Shown here in pieces: positions 55,585 to 64,000 of a stretch of 64,000 bases of DNA (position 1 is its first letter; each line of letters opens with the position of its first letter). The translations under genes were made by a program, and so were the position numbers. Under the pieces are notes generated by a model that was not told the origin of the DNA, made no database searches, and saw only the letters and a list, made by a program, of their open reading frames with translations. Source of the DNA: Bradyrhizobium acaciae (lineage in GTDB: Bacteria; Pseudomonadota; Alphaproteobacteria; Rhizobiales; Xanthobacteraceae); contig NZ_JACMYK010000004.1 in the NCBI RefSeq assembly GCF_020889785.1, positions 1 to 64,000 of the forward strand, in the 5' to 3' direction.

Positions 55585-55776
55585 ATGTCAGGTGCCGACT
55601 GGAGATCAGAAAGCGCATATCAGGATCTGAGGAAAGCAGAAGCCGCCGACATAGCCTGGGAGTGGCTGCGGCGTGATCGCGAGTACCAAGAGGACTACAA
55701 TGCCTTGAGCAGGAAGGGACGATCTGGTGCCGCAGATCAATTCCGACTGAAGTGGGGACTGACGTTTCGCAGCTGA
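55585..55776 (+). CDS. DUF6499 N-terminal part of an FseA-like excision activator
   Basis: 63 codons from the ATG at 55585. SGADWRSESAYQDLR and IAWEWLRRDREYQEDY are the DUF6499 signature. In Mesorhizobium symbiosis ICEs the equivalent frame (msi172) is joined by programmed +1 frameshifting to a DUF2285 frame (msi171), giving FseA, which activates excision. Here the zero-frame ends at 55776 and the DUF2285 frame, open from 55763, continues at +1. The fusion protein would span 55585-56368, about 260 residues. Confidence 0.75.
   Translation: MSGADWRSESAYQDLRKAEAADIAWEWLRRDREYQEDYNALSRKGRSGAADQFRLKWGLTFRS
55762..55776 (+). promoter_or_regulatory. Candidate +1 programmed frameshift site
   Basis: ACG TTT CGC AGC TGA in the zero frame. 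The +1 frame opens just before it (stop at 55760-55762). A slip at TTT-C would let the Phe tRNA re-pair on TTC, giving GLTF then AADPRKPFGEQAVFW, which restores a normal junction between DUF6499 and DUF2285 regions. The overlap is only 14 bases, so the slip position is tightly limited. Confidence 0.6.
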
Positions 55777-56368
55777 TCCGAGAAAGCCCTTTGGCGAACA
55801 GGCCGTTTTCTGGGCCCCTGAGGTCTTGCCGACAGTGCTGACCATCCGCACGGCGAGCGGTTCGGCCGACTCGGTTCGATACAGACTGGATTTCGCCGAA
55901 CTGGCCGGCAGCGAGCTCCGGCAAGCGGCGGATGGCTGGCATGCCATCGTGTCGATCGGAGGAGCAAAACATCGGCTGTGGCTAAGTGAGCTTTCGCCAG
56001 GTAGACCGCCGATCGCCATCGACTTGCCGCTCGACCGCAACTTCGATGTTCGTTTGCGGGCTGCTCATCGATTTTGGCTGGCGCTGGAACAACGCCGTGT
56101 CGGACGTCCCCCTCTCGCCCAGTCGGGTGACACGCGGGACCGGCACATACTTGGCCTGCGTGCAGTGGATGGATGGCTCGAAGGCAACAGCTACCGCATG
56201 GTCGCTGAAGGCCTGTTCGGCAAGTCTCGCATGCCGGATCGAGGCTGGAAAACACATGATCTGCGCAGCCGAACCATTCGACTGGTCCAGATGGGACTGC
56301 GCCTCATTCGCGGCGGCTATCGTGACTTGCTTCGTCAAAAGGGCAAAGGCAGTGACGATACCAGCTGA
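55763..56368 (+). CDS. DUF2285 C-terminal part of an FseA-like excision activator
   Basis: The frame is open from 55763; the first in-frame start codon is a TTG at 55826. The C-terminus (GWKTHDLRSRTIRLVQMGLRLIRGGYRDLL) is the DUF2285 helix-turn-helix-derived domain. The upstream part (AADPRKPFGEQAVFWAPEVLPTV) matches what normally follows DUF6499 in fused proteins, so production by frameshifting from 55585 is more likely than independent initiation. It would bind DNA and activate an excisionase promoter; no excisionase is in the window. Confidence 0.75.
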   Translation, partial: RFAADPRKPFGEQAVFWAPEVLPTVLTIRTASGSADSVRYRLDFAELAGSELRQAADGWHAIVSIGGAKHRLWLSELSPGRPPIAIDLPLDRNFDVRLRAAHRFWLALEQRRVGRPPLAQSGDTRDRHILGLRAVDGWLEGNSYRMVAEGLFGKSRMPDRGWKTHDLRSRTIRLVQMGLRLIRGGYRDLLRQKGKGSDDTS

Positions 56369-56631
56369 GCTCTGGCTGGTTGGGTCAGGTGTGTGCCATG
56401 CCCCAAATCAGCAGCACGAAGGAGCGAATATGTTCGTACGCAGAGCACCTGAGCACACCGTGGCTTTGAGGGCGACCATGTGAGGACGAGTTGGCGGGCT
56501 GATCCTGCGTACGCTTCTTAATGCAGTGAAGTTGAACGTCTTCATCTCACTTCGAGGCCGGTGCCTCATGCGCAACCATCGCGCCGAAGTCTTAGATGAG
56601 AGCATCGGTGCGGCTCTCTGGCTCGCGATTG

Positions 56632-56660
56632 GTCAGCTTGCGGAAAGCTAGCCCTGCCAT
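56632..56660 (+). promoter_or_regulatory. tts box (TtsI-binding promoter element)
   Basis: GTCAGCTTGCGGAAAGCT matches the rhizobial tts-box core GTCAGCTTGTCGAAAGCT at 16 of 18 positions. TtsI, itself induced by NodD and flavonoids, activates type III secretion genes through this element. It lies 106 bases upstream of the trehalose-phosphate-synthase-like gene on the same strand. No other convincing tts box was found in the window. Confidence 0.75.
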
Positions 56661-56737
56661 CCTGGGCTCGTGGGAATATCTCTCGGGGCTGATCTGCGAC
56701 AGAATCAAACGTAAACATCGTCAAACGGAGTTTTGAG

Positions 56738-58558
56738 ATGGTTCGAATTCATGATGCGCTCGATACGGCAAGGTCGGCTTACAGCAATACATCAGGCGCT
56801 ACCCAGCAAGATGAAACCATAAACCAGCACGCCTTTGACCAACAGCTGGACGAGATGCAGCCGGAGCTGGGTGAACAAGCCGGTGCAAGTCCCTCCCATT
56901 CTATTGCTTCGGACGAGGTGGCAGATGTGGTCAGCCAGCAACCTGATCTGAAGCTTATCGTCATTTCGAACCGCCTTGCACCCTTCGATCCCAATAAACC
57001 CCAGACCGGTGGCCTCGCCGCGGCCCTCGAGCCGGTGGTAGAACGTTCCGGTGCGGTTTGGGTGGGCTCCTCGGAGAAATGCGGCGACGGGACTGACGAG
57101 CCCCTGCCACTGGAGCCGACCGGCACAGGCTATGTCTCCCGGCTCGATCTGCCGGCCGCTGACCATCCCGGCTACTATAGGGGTTTTTCGAATTCGACGC
57201 TGTGGCCGGCATTGCACTCCCTGCCGGACCGGATGTCGGTCTCGCAAGACGATTATGACAGCTATCAGAGAACCAACGGTTTTATTGCGCGTGCCGTCTT
57301 CGACGTACGAGATCGGGACGTATTCTGGGTGCATGACTATCATTTGTTTCCGCTTGGAGCCCAACTGAATGAGCTCGGAATCGACCGGCCGACCGGCTTC
57401 TTCCTTCACACGCCGTGGCCCGCGCCCGCTATGGTCGAGCGCGTGCCCAATCATCGCGAACTGATGAAGTCGACGCTGAACTATGACCTACTCGGATTCC
57501 AGACGAACCGAGATCTGAACAACTACTCGGCCTACCTCCGAGCCCATTTCGGGCTGGAAACCAACGATGGCGTCGTCACCACGGAGCGCGGTGAGACGCG
57601 ACTGAAAAAGTTCCCAATCGGGATCGATCCTAAGCAGTTCGCAGACTATCTCGCTGCGGATCTCTCTCCAGCAGAGCAGGAAAAAGTCTCGTCGCTGTTG
57701 CAAAACTTCGAGGGATCGAAGTTTGCGATCGGCGTGGACCGGCTTGATTACACGAAGGGTATCGACAAACGGGTCGAAGGGTTCAATCAGCTTCTAAGGA
57801 CGGAACCCCACAGCATCTCGCTGCTGCAGATCGCACCGTCCTCGCGCGCCGATGTCGAACAGTATCAGAAATATAAGGAAGACGTGGAGAGCGCGATCAA
57901 TCGCGTCAATGCCGAGCATGGCACAGACAAGTGGAGCCCGATCCACTACAAGAACGATTCGTTCAGCCAGGCGGCACTTGCGCGGCTTTACCGCGCCGCC
58001 CATGTCGGTGTCGTGACCCCGTTGCGCGACGGCATGAATCTCGCGGCGAAAGAATATGTTGCGGCACAAGACCCGAAGGATCCCGGCGTGCTGGTCCTAT
58101 CCAAGTTCGCGGGCGCAGCCGAAGACTTCAACGAGAACGAAGCGCTTCTGGTGGATCCGAACCACCCTGAAGAGATCGCAGCCGCTATTTCGAGGGCGAT
58201 TCACATGCCACTTGAGGAGCGTGTCACCCGCTGGCGCTCGATGATGGACAAGATTGAATCCTATACGATCCACGATTGGGCGGCGGACTACGTTAGCGAA
58301 TTGGACAAAAGCCGCGTCACTGTTCCGGCTGATCAGTTCCACCATCTCGGTCTTGGCTGGACCAACGAAGCTCACATGCCGCTGTACCAGAATTATGCCA
58401 CGGCTTTGACTGCTTCCAACGAGGTCGACCCCGGAGATGCCGCCTTGAAGGAGGCCGCCTATGCAGACGTTAAGTCAAGCTTTGAGGCGCTGGCGGCGTC
58501 ATTGATGCATACGCAGGACAGACTCTGGGTGCTGCCGGCACCGGACAGCTTGGCCTAG
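56738..58558 (+). CDS. otsA: Trehalose-6-phosphate synthase with N-terminal extension, putative type III effector
   Basis: 606 residues against ~470 for OtsA. The GT20 core starts at about residue 71 (LKLIVISNRLAPFD) and keeps WVHDYHLFPLG, FFLHTPWP, GVDRLDYTKGIDKR and RDGMNLAAKEYVA, so it should join UDP-glucose and glucose-6-phosphate. The first 70 residues are rich in Ser, Thr, Gln and Asn and low in hydrophobics, like type III secretion signals. With the tts box upstream, secretion into plant cells is plausible (inference). No otsB is nearby. Confidence 0.85.
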   Translation: MVRIHDALDTARSAYSNTSGATQQDETINQHAFDQQLDEMQPELGEQAGASPSHSIASDEVADVVSQQPDLKLIVISNRLAPFDPNKPQTGGLAAALEPVVERSGAVWVGSSEKCGDGTDEPLPLEPTGTGYVSRLDLPAADHPGYYRGFSNSTLWPALHSLPDRMSVSQDDYDSYQRTNGFIARAVFDVRDRDVFWVHDYHLFPLGAQLNELGIDRPTGFFLHTPWPAPAMVERVPNHRELMKSTLNYDLLGFQTNRDLNNYSAYLRAHFGLETNDGVVTTERGETRLKKFPIGIDPKQFADYLAADLSPAEQEKVSSLLQNFEGSKFAIGVDRLDYTKGIDKRVEGFNQLLRTEPHSISLLQIAPSSRADVEQYQKYKEDVESAINRVNAEHGTDKWSPIHYKNDSFSQAALARLYRAAHVGVVTPLRDGMNLAAKEYVAAQDPKDPGVLVLSKFAGAAEDFNENEALLVDPNHPEEIAAAISRAIHMPLEERVTRWRSMMDKIESYTIHDWAADYVSELDKSRVTVPADQFHHLGLGWTNEAHMPLYQNYATALTASNEVDPGDAALKEAAYADVKSSFEALAASLMHTQDRLWVLPAPDSLA

Positions 58559-58747
58559 TTCTGGTCGCCTAACAGTCCGATGCCGAGGAGGACCGACGGG
58601 GTGAACAGCACACGGCGGATTGCGCTTCTGTAGCAGGCGAGAGGCACAAACAGGACTGGCGGCTGGCGCGGTGCTTCGGCCCGCGCTGGCCCGCATGATG
58701 AACACAACGCCTCAGTGGATCCTTACAGTCACGAATCGGAGATCACC

Positions 58748-58840
58748 ATGCGCACTGCCCTCAGCTTGATCGCGATTTGGTTGCTGATCAACGTGCTGCT
58801 CTATGTCATGCTGACCCGCGTCGACAAGTCTGCCCGATGA
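58748..58840 (+). CDS. 30-residue single-pass membrane protein
   Basis: A GGAG site six bases upstream of the ATG is followed by RTALSLIAIWLLINVLLYVML, one membrane helix, then a short basic tail ending KSAR. Too short for most gene finders. Small proteins of this style are common in Bradyrhizobium, function unknown. The surrounding 625-base spacer (58559-59183) has no other recognisable gene. Confidence 0.55.
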   Translation: MRTALSLIAIWLLINVLLYVMLTRVDKSAR

Positions 58841-59183
58841 TCCAGCTCGGAAGATATACTCGCATTTTGGAGCTAAGCGTTCCGATGGCCGGAGGCGGGC
58901 GGTGCCCTGTTTTGGTACTTGGCCAGAAAAGATTCGACGGTGCTGTCTGACACTCGGTCTTGCCGACATCACGCTTGTCTGCTTGGCAACCAATGTCGAC
59001 AAGCAAACATCCTCGTGCGGCCTAAGCGGCTGAAACTTGCGGCGCTTTGGTCGGCATGCAGCTTGCAGGATCGCTCCGCGAGATAGCGCGAGCCGAGCCA
59101 TGTCATGCGTTGCGTAACGTTCCGTGGCTTCTGCTTGACGCGTCAGGCCCGCGTGGCCGCTCGACCTCAGCCGGAGCAAGTCC

Positions 59184-61322
59184 ATGAACACCTCAGTCCT
59201 CTCCGCAGCGCTGCTTTCGATTGCCTGCGTCACCTCCGCCGCGCTTTCGCAGGAGCGTTCACTTTCAGAGGAGCGAAAGACTGCCGCGGTCACTGAGGAT
59301 CCATTCCTCTGGCTCGAGGAGATCGAAGGACAGGGCGCTTTGGCATGGGCCCGTGCCGAGAATGAGAAGACACTCGGCGTGCTCCAATCAGATCCTCGCT
59401 ATCACCGTTTCTACGAACAGGCGCTCTCAATCTTGCAGGCCAAGGATCGAATTCCATACGTATCCCTGGGACGTCGCGGGTTGGAGAATTTTTGGAAAGA
59501 CGAGGACCATGTCCGCGGCATCTGGCGGCGCACCACGCTTGAAAGCTATCGTCGCCAAGACCCACGGTGGGAAACCATCCTTGATGTGGACGCCTTGGCG
59601 GTTGCCGAGAACAAGAATTGGATCTTTCAGGGCGCCAGCTGCCTGCCGCCTGACGAGCGCCTCTGCCTGATCAGCCTTTCCGACGGCGGCAAGGATGCCG
59701 CGTCCATACGCGAGTTCGATGGCAAGGCAAAGAGCTTCGTTGCGGATGGCTTTTATCTTCCAGAGGGCAAGCAAAGCGTCAGTTGGGTCGATCGGGACAC
59801 GCTCCTTGTTGCACGGGACTGGGGCGAAGGCTCCTTGACGCAGGCCGGCTACCCCTTTGTGGTCAAGGAACTCAAACGCGGTCAACCGCTCAGCGAGGCG
59901 CGCGAGGTCTTTCGCGGCGAACCCAACGATGTTCGGGCGTTACCCTTGGTGCTTAGAGACAATGAAGGACATGTCCATGCGATGGGGGCCATTCGCGCGA
60001 TCGGGTTTTTTGAGCATGAGTATGTGCTTTTCCGCCCCGATGGCCTCGTCAAACTCAATCTGCCGAAGAAAGCGGAGATCGTAGGCCTCGTGAGCCATCG
60101 CCTGCTTGTGAAACTTGACGAGGAGTGGACGCCGTCGGGGGACGTCAACTTCAGTGCCGGCTCGCTGATCTCGTATGACTTGACCGAATGGAAGGCGGAC
60201 CCGCTGCGCGCGAAAGCCTCGCTTGTCTTCAAGCCAGGGCCTCGTCAGGCCCTGAGTGGGCTTAGCTTCACAAAGAACCTGTTGATCCTGACGATCCTGG
60301 ATAACGTTCAAAGCAAAGCCTTCGTTTACAAGTACAATCAGGGAGCCTGGTCGGCGACACCCATCCCGCTGCCAGAACATACCAATGTCGGCGTGACAGC
60401 CGCTTCCGACGAAGCGGATCAGGCCATGTTCGCTGTCTCAAGTTATCTCAGGCCAACGTCAGTCTGGTATTTTGATGCTAAAACTCAAAAACTCGAGGAA
60501 TTGAAGACGACACCTACTGCCTTCGATGCCTCCAGGCATATCGTAGAGCAGTTCGAAGCGACTTCGCGTGATGGCACGTCAATTCCATATTCTCTGGTCC
60601 GACCGAAAGACGCGAGATTTGACGGCGCCATTCCGACTCTTCTTTATGGCTATGGTGGGTTCCAGGCTTCTCTTCTGCCCTCTTATCTAGGCCCTGTGGG
60701 GCGGCTCTGGCTCGAACAGGGCAATGCCTATGTGGTTGCAAATCTGCGCGGGGGCGGCGAGTTTGGCCCGCAATGGCATCAAGCAGCCCAGCTGGCGGCG
60801 AAGCAGACGACGTGGGATGATTTCATCGCCGTTGCCGAGGACCTGATTCGCCGCAAGATCACAAGTCCGCGCCGGCTCGGCGTCATTGGCGGCAGCCAGG
60901 GCGGGCTCCTCGTTGGCACCGCAATCACCCAGCGGCCCGAGCTCTTCAACGCGGCGATCATTCAGGTGCCGCTGTTTGACATGCTTCGATACACCAAACT
61001 GGGTGCCGGTGCCTCCTGGATCGGCGAGTACGGCGATCCTGATTTTCCCGAGCAGCGCGCGTGGATCGAAGGCTACTCGCCCTATCAGAAACTGGTGCCG
61101 GGCAAGCCATACCCCGCGCCATTCATTCTTACTTCCACCAAGGACGATCGTGTGCATCCCGCGCATGGTCGCAAGGCTGCAGCAAAGCTCGCCGCCCTGG
61201 GCCAGCCTTACTTCTATTACGAGAACATCGATGGGGGGCACAGCGCGGCGGCCAACCTCATCGAAGCGGCGCGTCGACTAGCCCTTGAATACACCTATGC
61301 ATCGAGGCGGCTTTTGTTCTGA
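59184..61322 (+). CDS. Prolyl oligopeptidase-family (S9) serine peptidase, secreted
   Basis: 712 residues. The N-terminus is a signal peptide (NTSVLSAALLSIACVTSAALSQ), indicating export to the periplasm. A beta-propeller N-terminal domain is followed by the alpha/beta hydrolase domain with nucleophile GGSQGG near residue 572, Asp in TKDDRVHPAHGRK near 653 and His in GGHSAA near 686. It cleaves short peptides, normally after Pro. Complete; a monocistronic unit with 625 bases upstream. Confidence 0.92.
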   Translation: MNTSVLSAALLSIACVTSAALSQERSLSEERKTAAVTEDPFLWLEEIEGQGALAWARAENEKTLGVLQSDPRYHRFYEQALSILQAKDRIPYVSLGRRGLENFWKDEDHVRGIWRRTTLESYRRQDPRWETILDVDALAVAENKNWIFQGASCLPPDERLCLISLSDGGKDAASIREFDGKAKSFVADGFYLPEGKQSVSWVDRDTLLVARDWGEGSLTQAGYPFVVKELKRGQPLSEAREVFRGEPNDVRALPLVLRDNEGHVHAMGAIRAIGFFEHEYVLFRPDGLVKLNLPKKAEIVGLVSHRLLVKLDEEWTPSGDVNFSAGSLISYDLTEWKADPLRAKASLVFKPGPRQALSGLSFTKNLLILTILDNVQSKAFVYKYNQGAWSATPIPLPEHTNVGVTAASDEADQAMFAVSSYLRPTSVWYFDAKTQKLEELKTTPTAFDASRHIVEQFEATSRDGTSIPYSLVRPKDARFDGAIPTLLYGYGGFQASLLPSYLGPVGRLWLEQGNAYVVANLRGGGEFGPQWHQAAQLAAKQTTWDDFIAVAEDLIRRKITSPRRLGVIGGSQGGLLVGTAITQRPELFNAAIIQVPLFDMLRYTKLGAGASWIGEYGDPDFPEQRAWIEGYSPYQKLVPGKPYPAPFILTSTKDDRVHPAHGRKAAAKLAALGQPYFYYENIDGGHSAAANLIEAARRLALEYTYASRRLLF

Positions 61323-61912
61323 ATAAAGCCGGCGACGGGTCAATCGAACCATTCTCCAGTCCATTCATGATGCCTGGTCATTACATCCGTCAGCTGACGA
61401 ATCGAGGCGAGATGCGAAGTGATGCCCAGAACCAGCCAATCGGCGGACCTGATGTTGCAAAGTTTAACGGGAACTGGACGAGTTCGGCAAAGCTAGAGCT
61501 GCTCGGACATGAGACCGCAAGTCCAGCTTGTCATGCAAGTTGGCTTGCAAGGCGCTTCCTCATGAAGGATCGAGCTTTTGCTGAGCCAGATAGGCCATGA
61601 GTTGGCGTTCTAATCTCAAGCTTGGTTTTAGTTTTGACGTGAGAGAGCGCAGCGATGAACCCTGCACCGTAGATGGTATCTAACTGTGCCTCAGGCGCAC
61701 CGGATCTGAAGGGATATGTGCCAAGATCGACGGCTGCTCGACCGGCTGGGCAGGGAGCCAGGTCGTTGAGTTCGCCGTGACAGGGCCAATACCTGGGAGG
61801 TCTCGTCGTGGCCAGTTCCGGCAGTGAACGACGGCGGTCGTCGATGCCTGGGAAAATCGGCACACAGTGCAGGGCTCCACAACAGCTATGCCAGTGAGAG
61901 GCAGGAAGAAAG
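61323..61912. other. Intergenic, no gene seen
   Basis: 590 bases between the peptidase and the LysR gene. No credible ORF, terminator hairpin or repeat was recognised. Confidence 0.4.
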
Positions 61913-62884
61913 ATGCGCAAGCTACCGATCCTGAGAAGCCTCCATCTGTTTGAGGCAGTCAGCGAGTTTCCAAGCTTCTCACGGGCAGCCGAGCGGCTAA
62001 ACATGACCACCGGCGCGGTAAGCTACCAAATGCGCCTGCTTGAGGATTGGTTCGGTAGGAAACTATTCGTGCGCCATAGTTCGGGCGTGCGTCTGACATC
62101 CGACGGCGAACAGCTCAAGCGCAGCTGCGCGAGCGCGTTCACCATGCTCGAGAAGGGATGCTACGAGCTACGAAAGCGCCATGCGGGACCCTCCGTCGTG
62201 GTCGGGGGCTCGACCATTTTTTTGTCGCACGGCCTGTTGCCCCGTATCGGTCCGTTCCGCAAACTCTATCCGGACATTGACCTAGTCTTTGAAACCGAAG
62301 CCGATCTTGACGCACTCGCTGTTGGTGCGTTGGACATATTGTTTGTCGCCGGCCCACTGAAGCGGCCGTTTCCCGTCCGCGAGGTGCACGCTTCAAATGA
62401 GATGATTGGTCCGGTCTGTGCGCCAGCTGCGCTCGAGGCTATCAAAAGCCCGGAAGCTTTTCTGTCGATCTCTCTGTTGCACGAGGCCGACAGGCTGGAC
62501 GCCTGGAGCGAATGGGCCAGCGCAGCTGCAATATGCTTGCAAGGATCGCGCAAGGTCGTCTTCGATACATTTTCCTTGACTATGGAGGCAGCAAAAAGTG
62601 GGCTGGGAGCTGCAATATCCTCCCAGATTTTGGTCAGAAGCAACCTTGAGAAAGGAGAGCTTATAGCTCCATTGGGCTTCGTCCCGGTCAATCGGTCAAT
62701 CTACATGTTTGTCAACGGACAAGCCCGCAATAGCGCGACCGTCAAACAGTTTGAGCGCTGGGCGTTGTCAGAAATATTGATGCCGGACGATCAGCCATCG
62801 CCTTTCGAGGCCCCAACCCGGCAGATCAAGCGAGCCGCTCGATTGAAGATTCCCGATCGGTTCCTGCTGGCATCAAGCCGTTGA
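61913..62884 (+). CDS. LysR-family regulator, GcvA-like
   Basis: 323 residues. The helix-turn-helix (LHLFEAVSEFPSFSRAAERLNMTTGAVSYQMRLLEDWFG) and following KLFVRHSSGVRLTSDGEQL are typical of GcvA-type LysR proteins. The effector domain follows to about residue 290, with a basic C-terminal tail of ~30 residues. It converges with the DUF3088 gene. Target genes are not evident; the adjacent DUF3088/MFS genes are candidates. Confidence 0.9.
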   Translation: MRKLPILRSLHLFEAVSEFPSFSRAAERLNMTTGAVSYQMRLLEDWFGRKLFVRHSSGVRLTSDGEQLKRSCASAFTMLEKGCYELRKRHAGPSVVVGGSTIFLSHGLLPRIGPFRKLYPDIDLVFETEADLDALAVGALDILFVAGPLKRPFPVREVHASNEMIGPVCAPAALEAIKSPEAFLSISLLHEADRLDAWSEWASAAAICLQGSRKVVFDTFSLTMEAAKSGLGAAISSQILVRSNLEKGELIAPLGFVPVNRSIYMFVNGQARNSATVKQFERWALSEILMPDDQPSPFEAPTRQIKRAARLKIPDRFLLASSR

Positions 62885-62894
62885 TGATCATGGC

Positions 62895-63260
62895 CTACAA
62901 GGTGCCGACTGTTCGAGGGTAAGGCGCCGGAAATCCGTGGCGCGCGGCCATAACATCAAGGATTGCAAACACATCGTCAACATAGGCGAGCCCGTTCGCG
63001 TACTTGGCATTCTCAGGTAAAGGACCTCTTTTTTCCAAAATCAGAACCGGCGCGGACTGATGACCCTGACCAAGCCGTTCGATGAGCGCGGCTCGTGGTC
63101 TCGCCCAGGAAATCCGACGAACGTCGAGCCTCGCAGCGCGGCTTGGAAACGCGGACAGCAACCCATCCAACAGCAAGCATTGCCAGCAATAGAATTGTCG
63201 TCCCGGTATAGCCGGATCCTCAAAAGGGTGTTCTAGAATGAACAGCTGATCCCATGGCAT
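62895..63260 (-). CDS. DUF3088 family protein
   Basis: 121 residues from the ATG at 63260 (MPWDQLFILEHPFEDPA). The longer frame upstream is not part of the family. FYCWQCLLLDGLLSAFP with two Cys is characteristic and somewhat thioredoxin-like; SAPVLILEK follows. Function unknown. It starts 17 bases after the end of the MFS gene on the same strand, so they may form an operon. Confidence 0.78.
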   Translation of the reverse strand: MPWDQLFILEHPFEDPAIPGRQFYCWQCLLLDGLLSAFPSRAARLDVRRISWARPRAALIERLGQGHQSAPVLILEKRGPLPENAKYANGLAYVDDVFAILDVMAARHGFPAPYPRTVGTL

Positions 63261-63276
63261 GACGTGGATCCCTGAT

Positions 63277-64000
63277 CTAGCGATCGGCGGGACGTGAAGC
63301 TTGCGTATCCCTTGATCTGACCACCGCGAAGGTCGCAACGGCGAAGGCAACAAATGCGCTTGCCGCGCATAGGAGAAGGATTGTTCCCAGAGCAAGCCAA
63401 TCACCTAGAAGCGATAAGGCAATGCCGTTTCCCGCAACGCCGCTATAGGTGCAACATTGAAATAGGCCGGAGAGGCGACCGGCGCGGTCCGGAGCCACTG
63501 AAGACACCATGTGCGCGTGAGCGGCAGCCGCAAATATCTGGCCGAAACCAAGCATTGCGCTGCTGGACGCGATCACCACGGGCAGGCCCGCATCGAGTGA
63601 CATCATCGCAAGGCATGCCGCAAGCAGGACTGCGGCGCCAGCGATGGTTGGCAAAGCGCCCATCAGCTCGTAAATCGGCTTGACGGCGAGCGAGCCTAGC
63701 ACAGCAAAAACGCCGTTCGTCATGACGATCCTCAGTAGAACGCTTTTGTCGAGAACCCCGTCAGCTGTGGCATGTATCGCAGGATAAACGTTGATGATCC
63801 CGGCTCCTAGGTTAAGCAGAAAGACCGCCAGGAACGCGGGATAGAGGGGTGCCAAGTCCAGCACGGTTCCGGAAGGCCGCGCCTCAAGCACGGCTGGCGT
63901 CCTTCTGAACTGCTGCTTGATGCCAAGGAGCACGACCAAGGACAACATGATCGCCGACATATTGAAGGCCAAAACGCCAGGCAAGTGCAATTGGTCGGAC
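63277..64000 (-). CDS. MFS transporter, partial at the right edge
   Basis: At least 237 residues forming six or more membrane helices of the C-terminal half of a major-facilitator transporter (LGFGQIFAAAAHAHMVSSVAPDRAGRLSGLFQCC). The reading frame continues past the right end of the window, so the N-terminus is missing. Substrate unknown. Likely co-transcribed with the DUF3088 gene. Confidence 0.85.
   Translation of the reverse strand, partial: SDQLHLPGVLAFNMSAIMLSLVVLLGIKQQFRRTPAVLEARPSGTVLDLAPLYPAFLAVFLLNLGAGIINVYPAIHATADGVLDKSVLLRIVMTNGVFAVLGSLAVKPIYELMGALPTIAGAAVLLAACLAMMSLDAGLPVVIASSSAMLGFGQIFAAAAHAHMVSSVAPDRAGRLSGLFQCCTYSGVAGNGIALSLLGDWLALGTILLLCAASAFVAFAVATFAVVRSRDTQASRPADR

Noticed and set aside
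1..64000. tRNA attachment site or ICE boundary
   Set aside because: No tRNA gene or repeated att-like core was recognised on either strand, so the island ends are taken to lie outside the window.

Overview
The window looks like accessory DNA from a rhizobial alphaproteobacterium, most likely Bradyrhizobium or a relative. The evidence is high but uneven GC, insertion-sequence and intron debris, a type III secretion (tts) box, and two regulators of the kind that control excision of rhizobial symbiosis islands (integrative conjugative elements, ICEs). No rRNA, tRNA or CRISPR array was found, and no element boundary is visible.

Layout. 1-8.1 kb: a small metabolic group (enoyl-CoA hydratase, crotonyl-CoA carboxylase/reductase, glutamate 5-kinase-like kinase, MmgE/PrpD protein), partly bracketed by two same-orientation IS3-family copies. 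8.6-11.6 kb: a decayed serine recombinase, reverse-transcriptase debris, and a two-gene membrane module with one frameshift. 12-15.2 kb: an amidohydrolase, two duplicated XRE regulators, and a small DUF2285 protein resembling the ICE antiactivator QseM. 15.5-34.9 kb: a phosphonate uptake and breakdown region with a LysR regulator, phosphonopyruvate hydrolase, sugar-type ABC importer, cyclase, AtzG/amidase pair, PHP-type metallohydrolase, two paralogous alpha/beta-hydrolase-like proteins and an aminotransferase. This region is an old operon duplication in which each copy lost different genes. One palindromic site recurs in front of three of its transcription units. 35-40.5 kb: a defence island with a hipB-hipA-STAND/nuclease operon and a HEPN protein. 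42-54 kb: an OprB-like porin and a phosphonate biosynthetic cluster (PEP mutase, cytidylyltransferase, CDP-alcohol phosphotransferase, aminotransferase, two paralogous methyltransferases, flavin monooxygenase, carbamoyltransferase). 54.5-58.6 kb: an orphan TssA fragment, an FseA-like frameshifted activator, and a trehalose-phosphate synthase with an N-terminal extension behind a tts box. 58.7-64 kb: ordinary genes (small membrane protein, S9 peptidase, LysR, DUF3088, MFS transporter running off the edge).

How the parts may work together (inference). The 42-54 kb genes would make phosphonopyruvate from PEP, transaminate it to phosphonoalanine, activate it with CTP and attach it to an alcohol or lipid, with methyl, carbamoyl and oxidative tailoring. 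The 15-35 kb genes would import a related compound, strip its decorations, transaminate it back to phosphonopyruvate and hydrolyse that to pyruvate and phosphate. Synthesis and catabolism of one compound class on the same mobile island resembles the rhizopine (mos/moc) arrangement. This paired phosphonate system is the most interesting content of the window.
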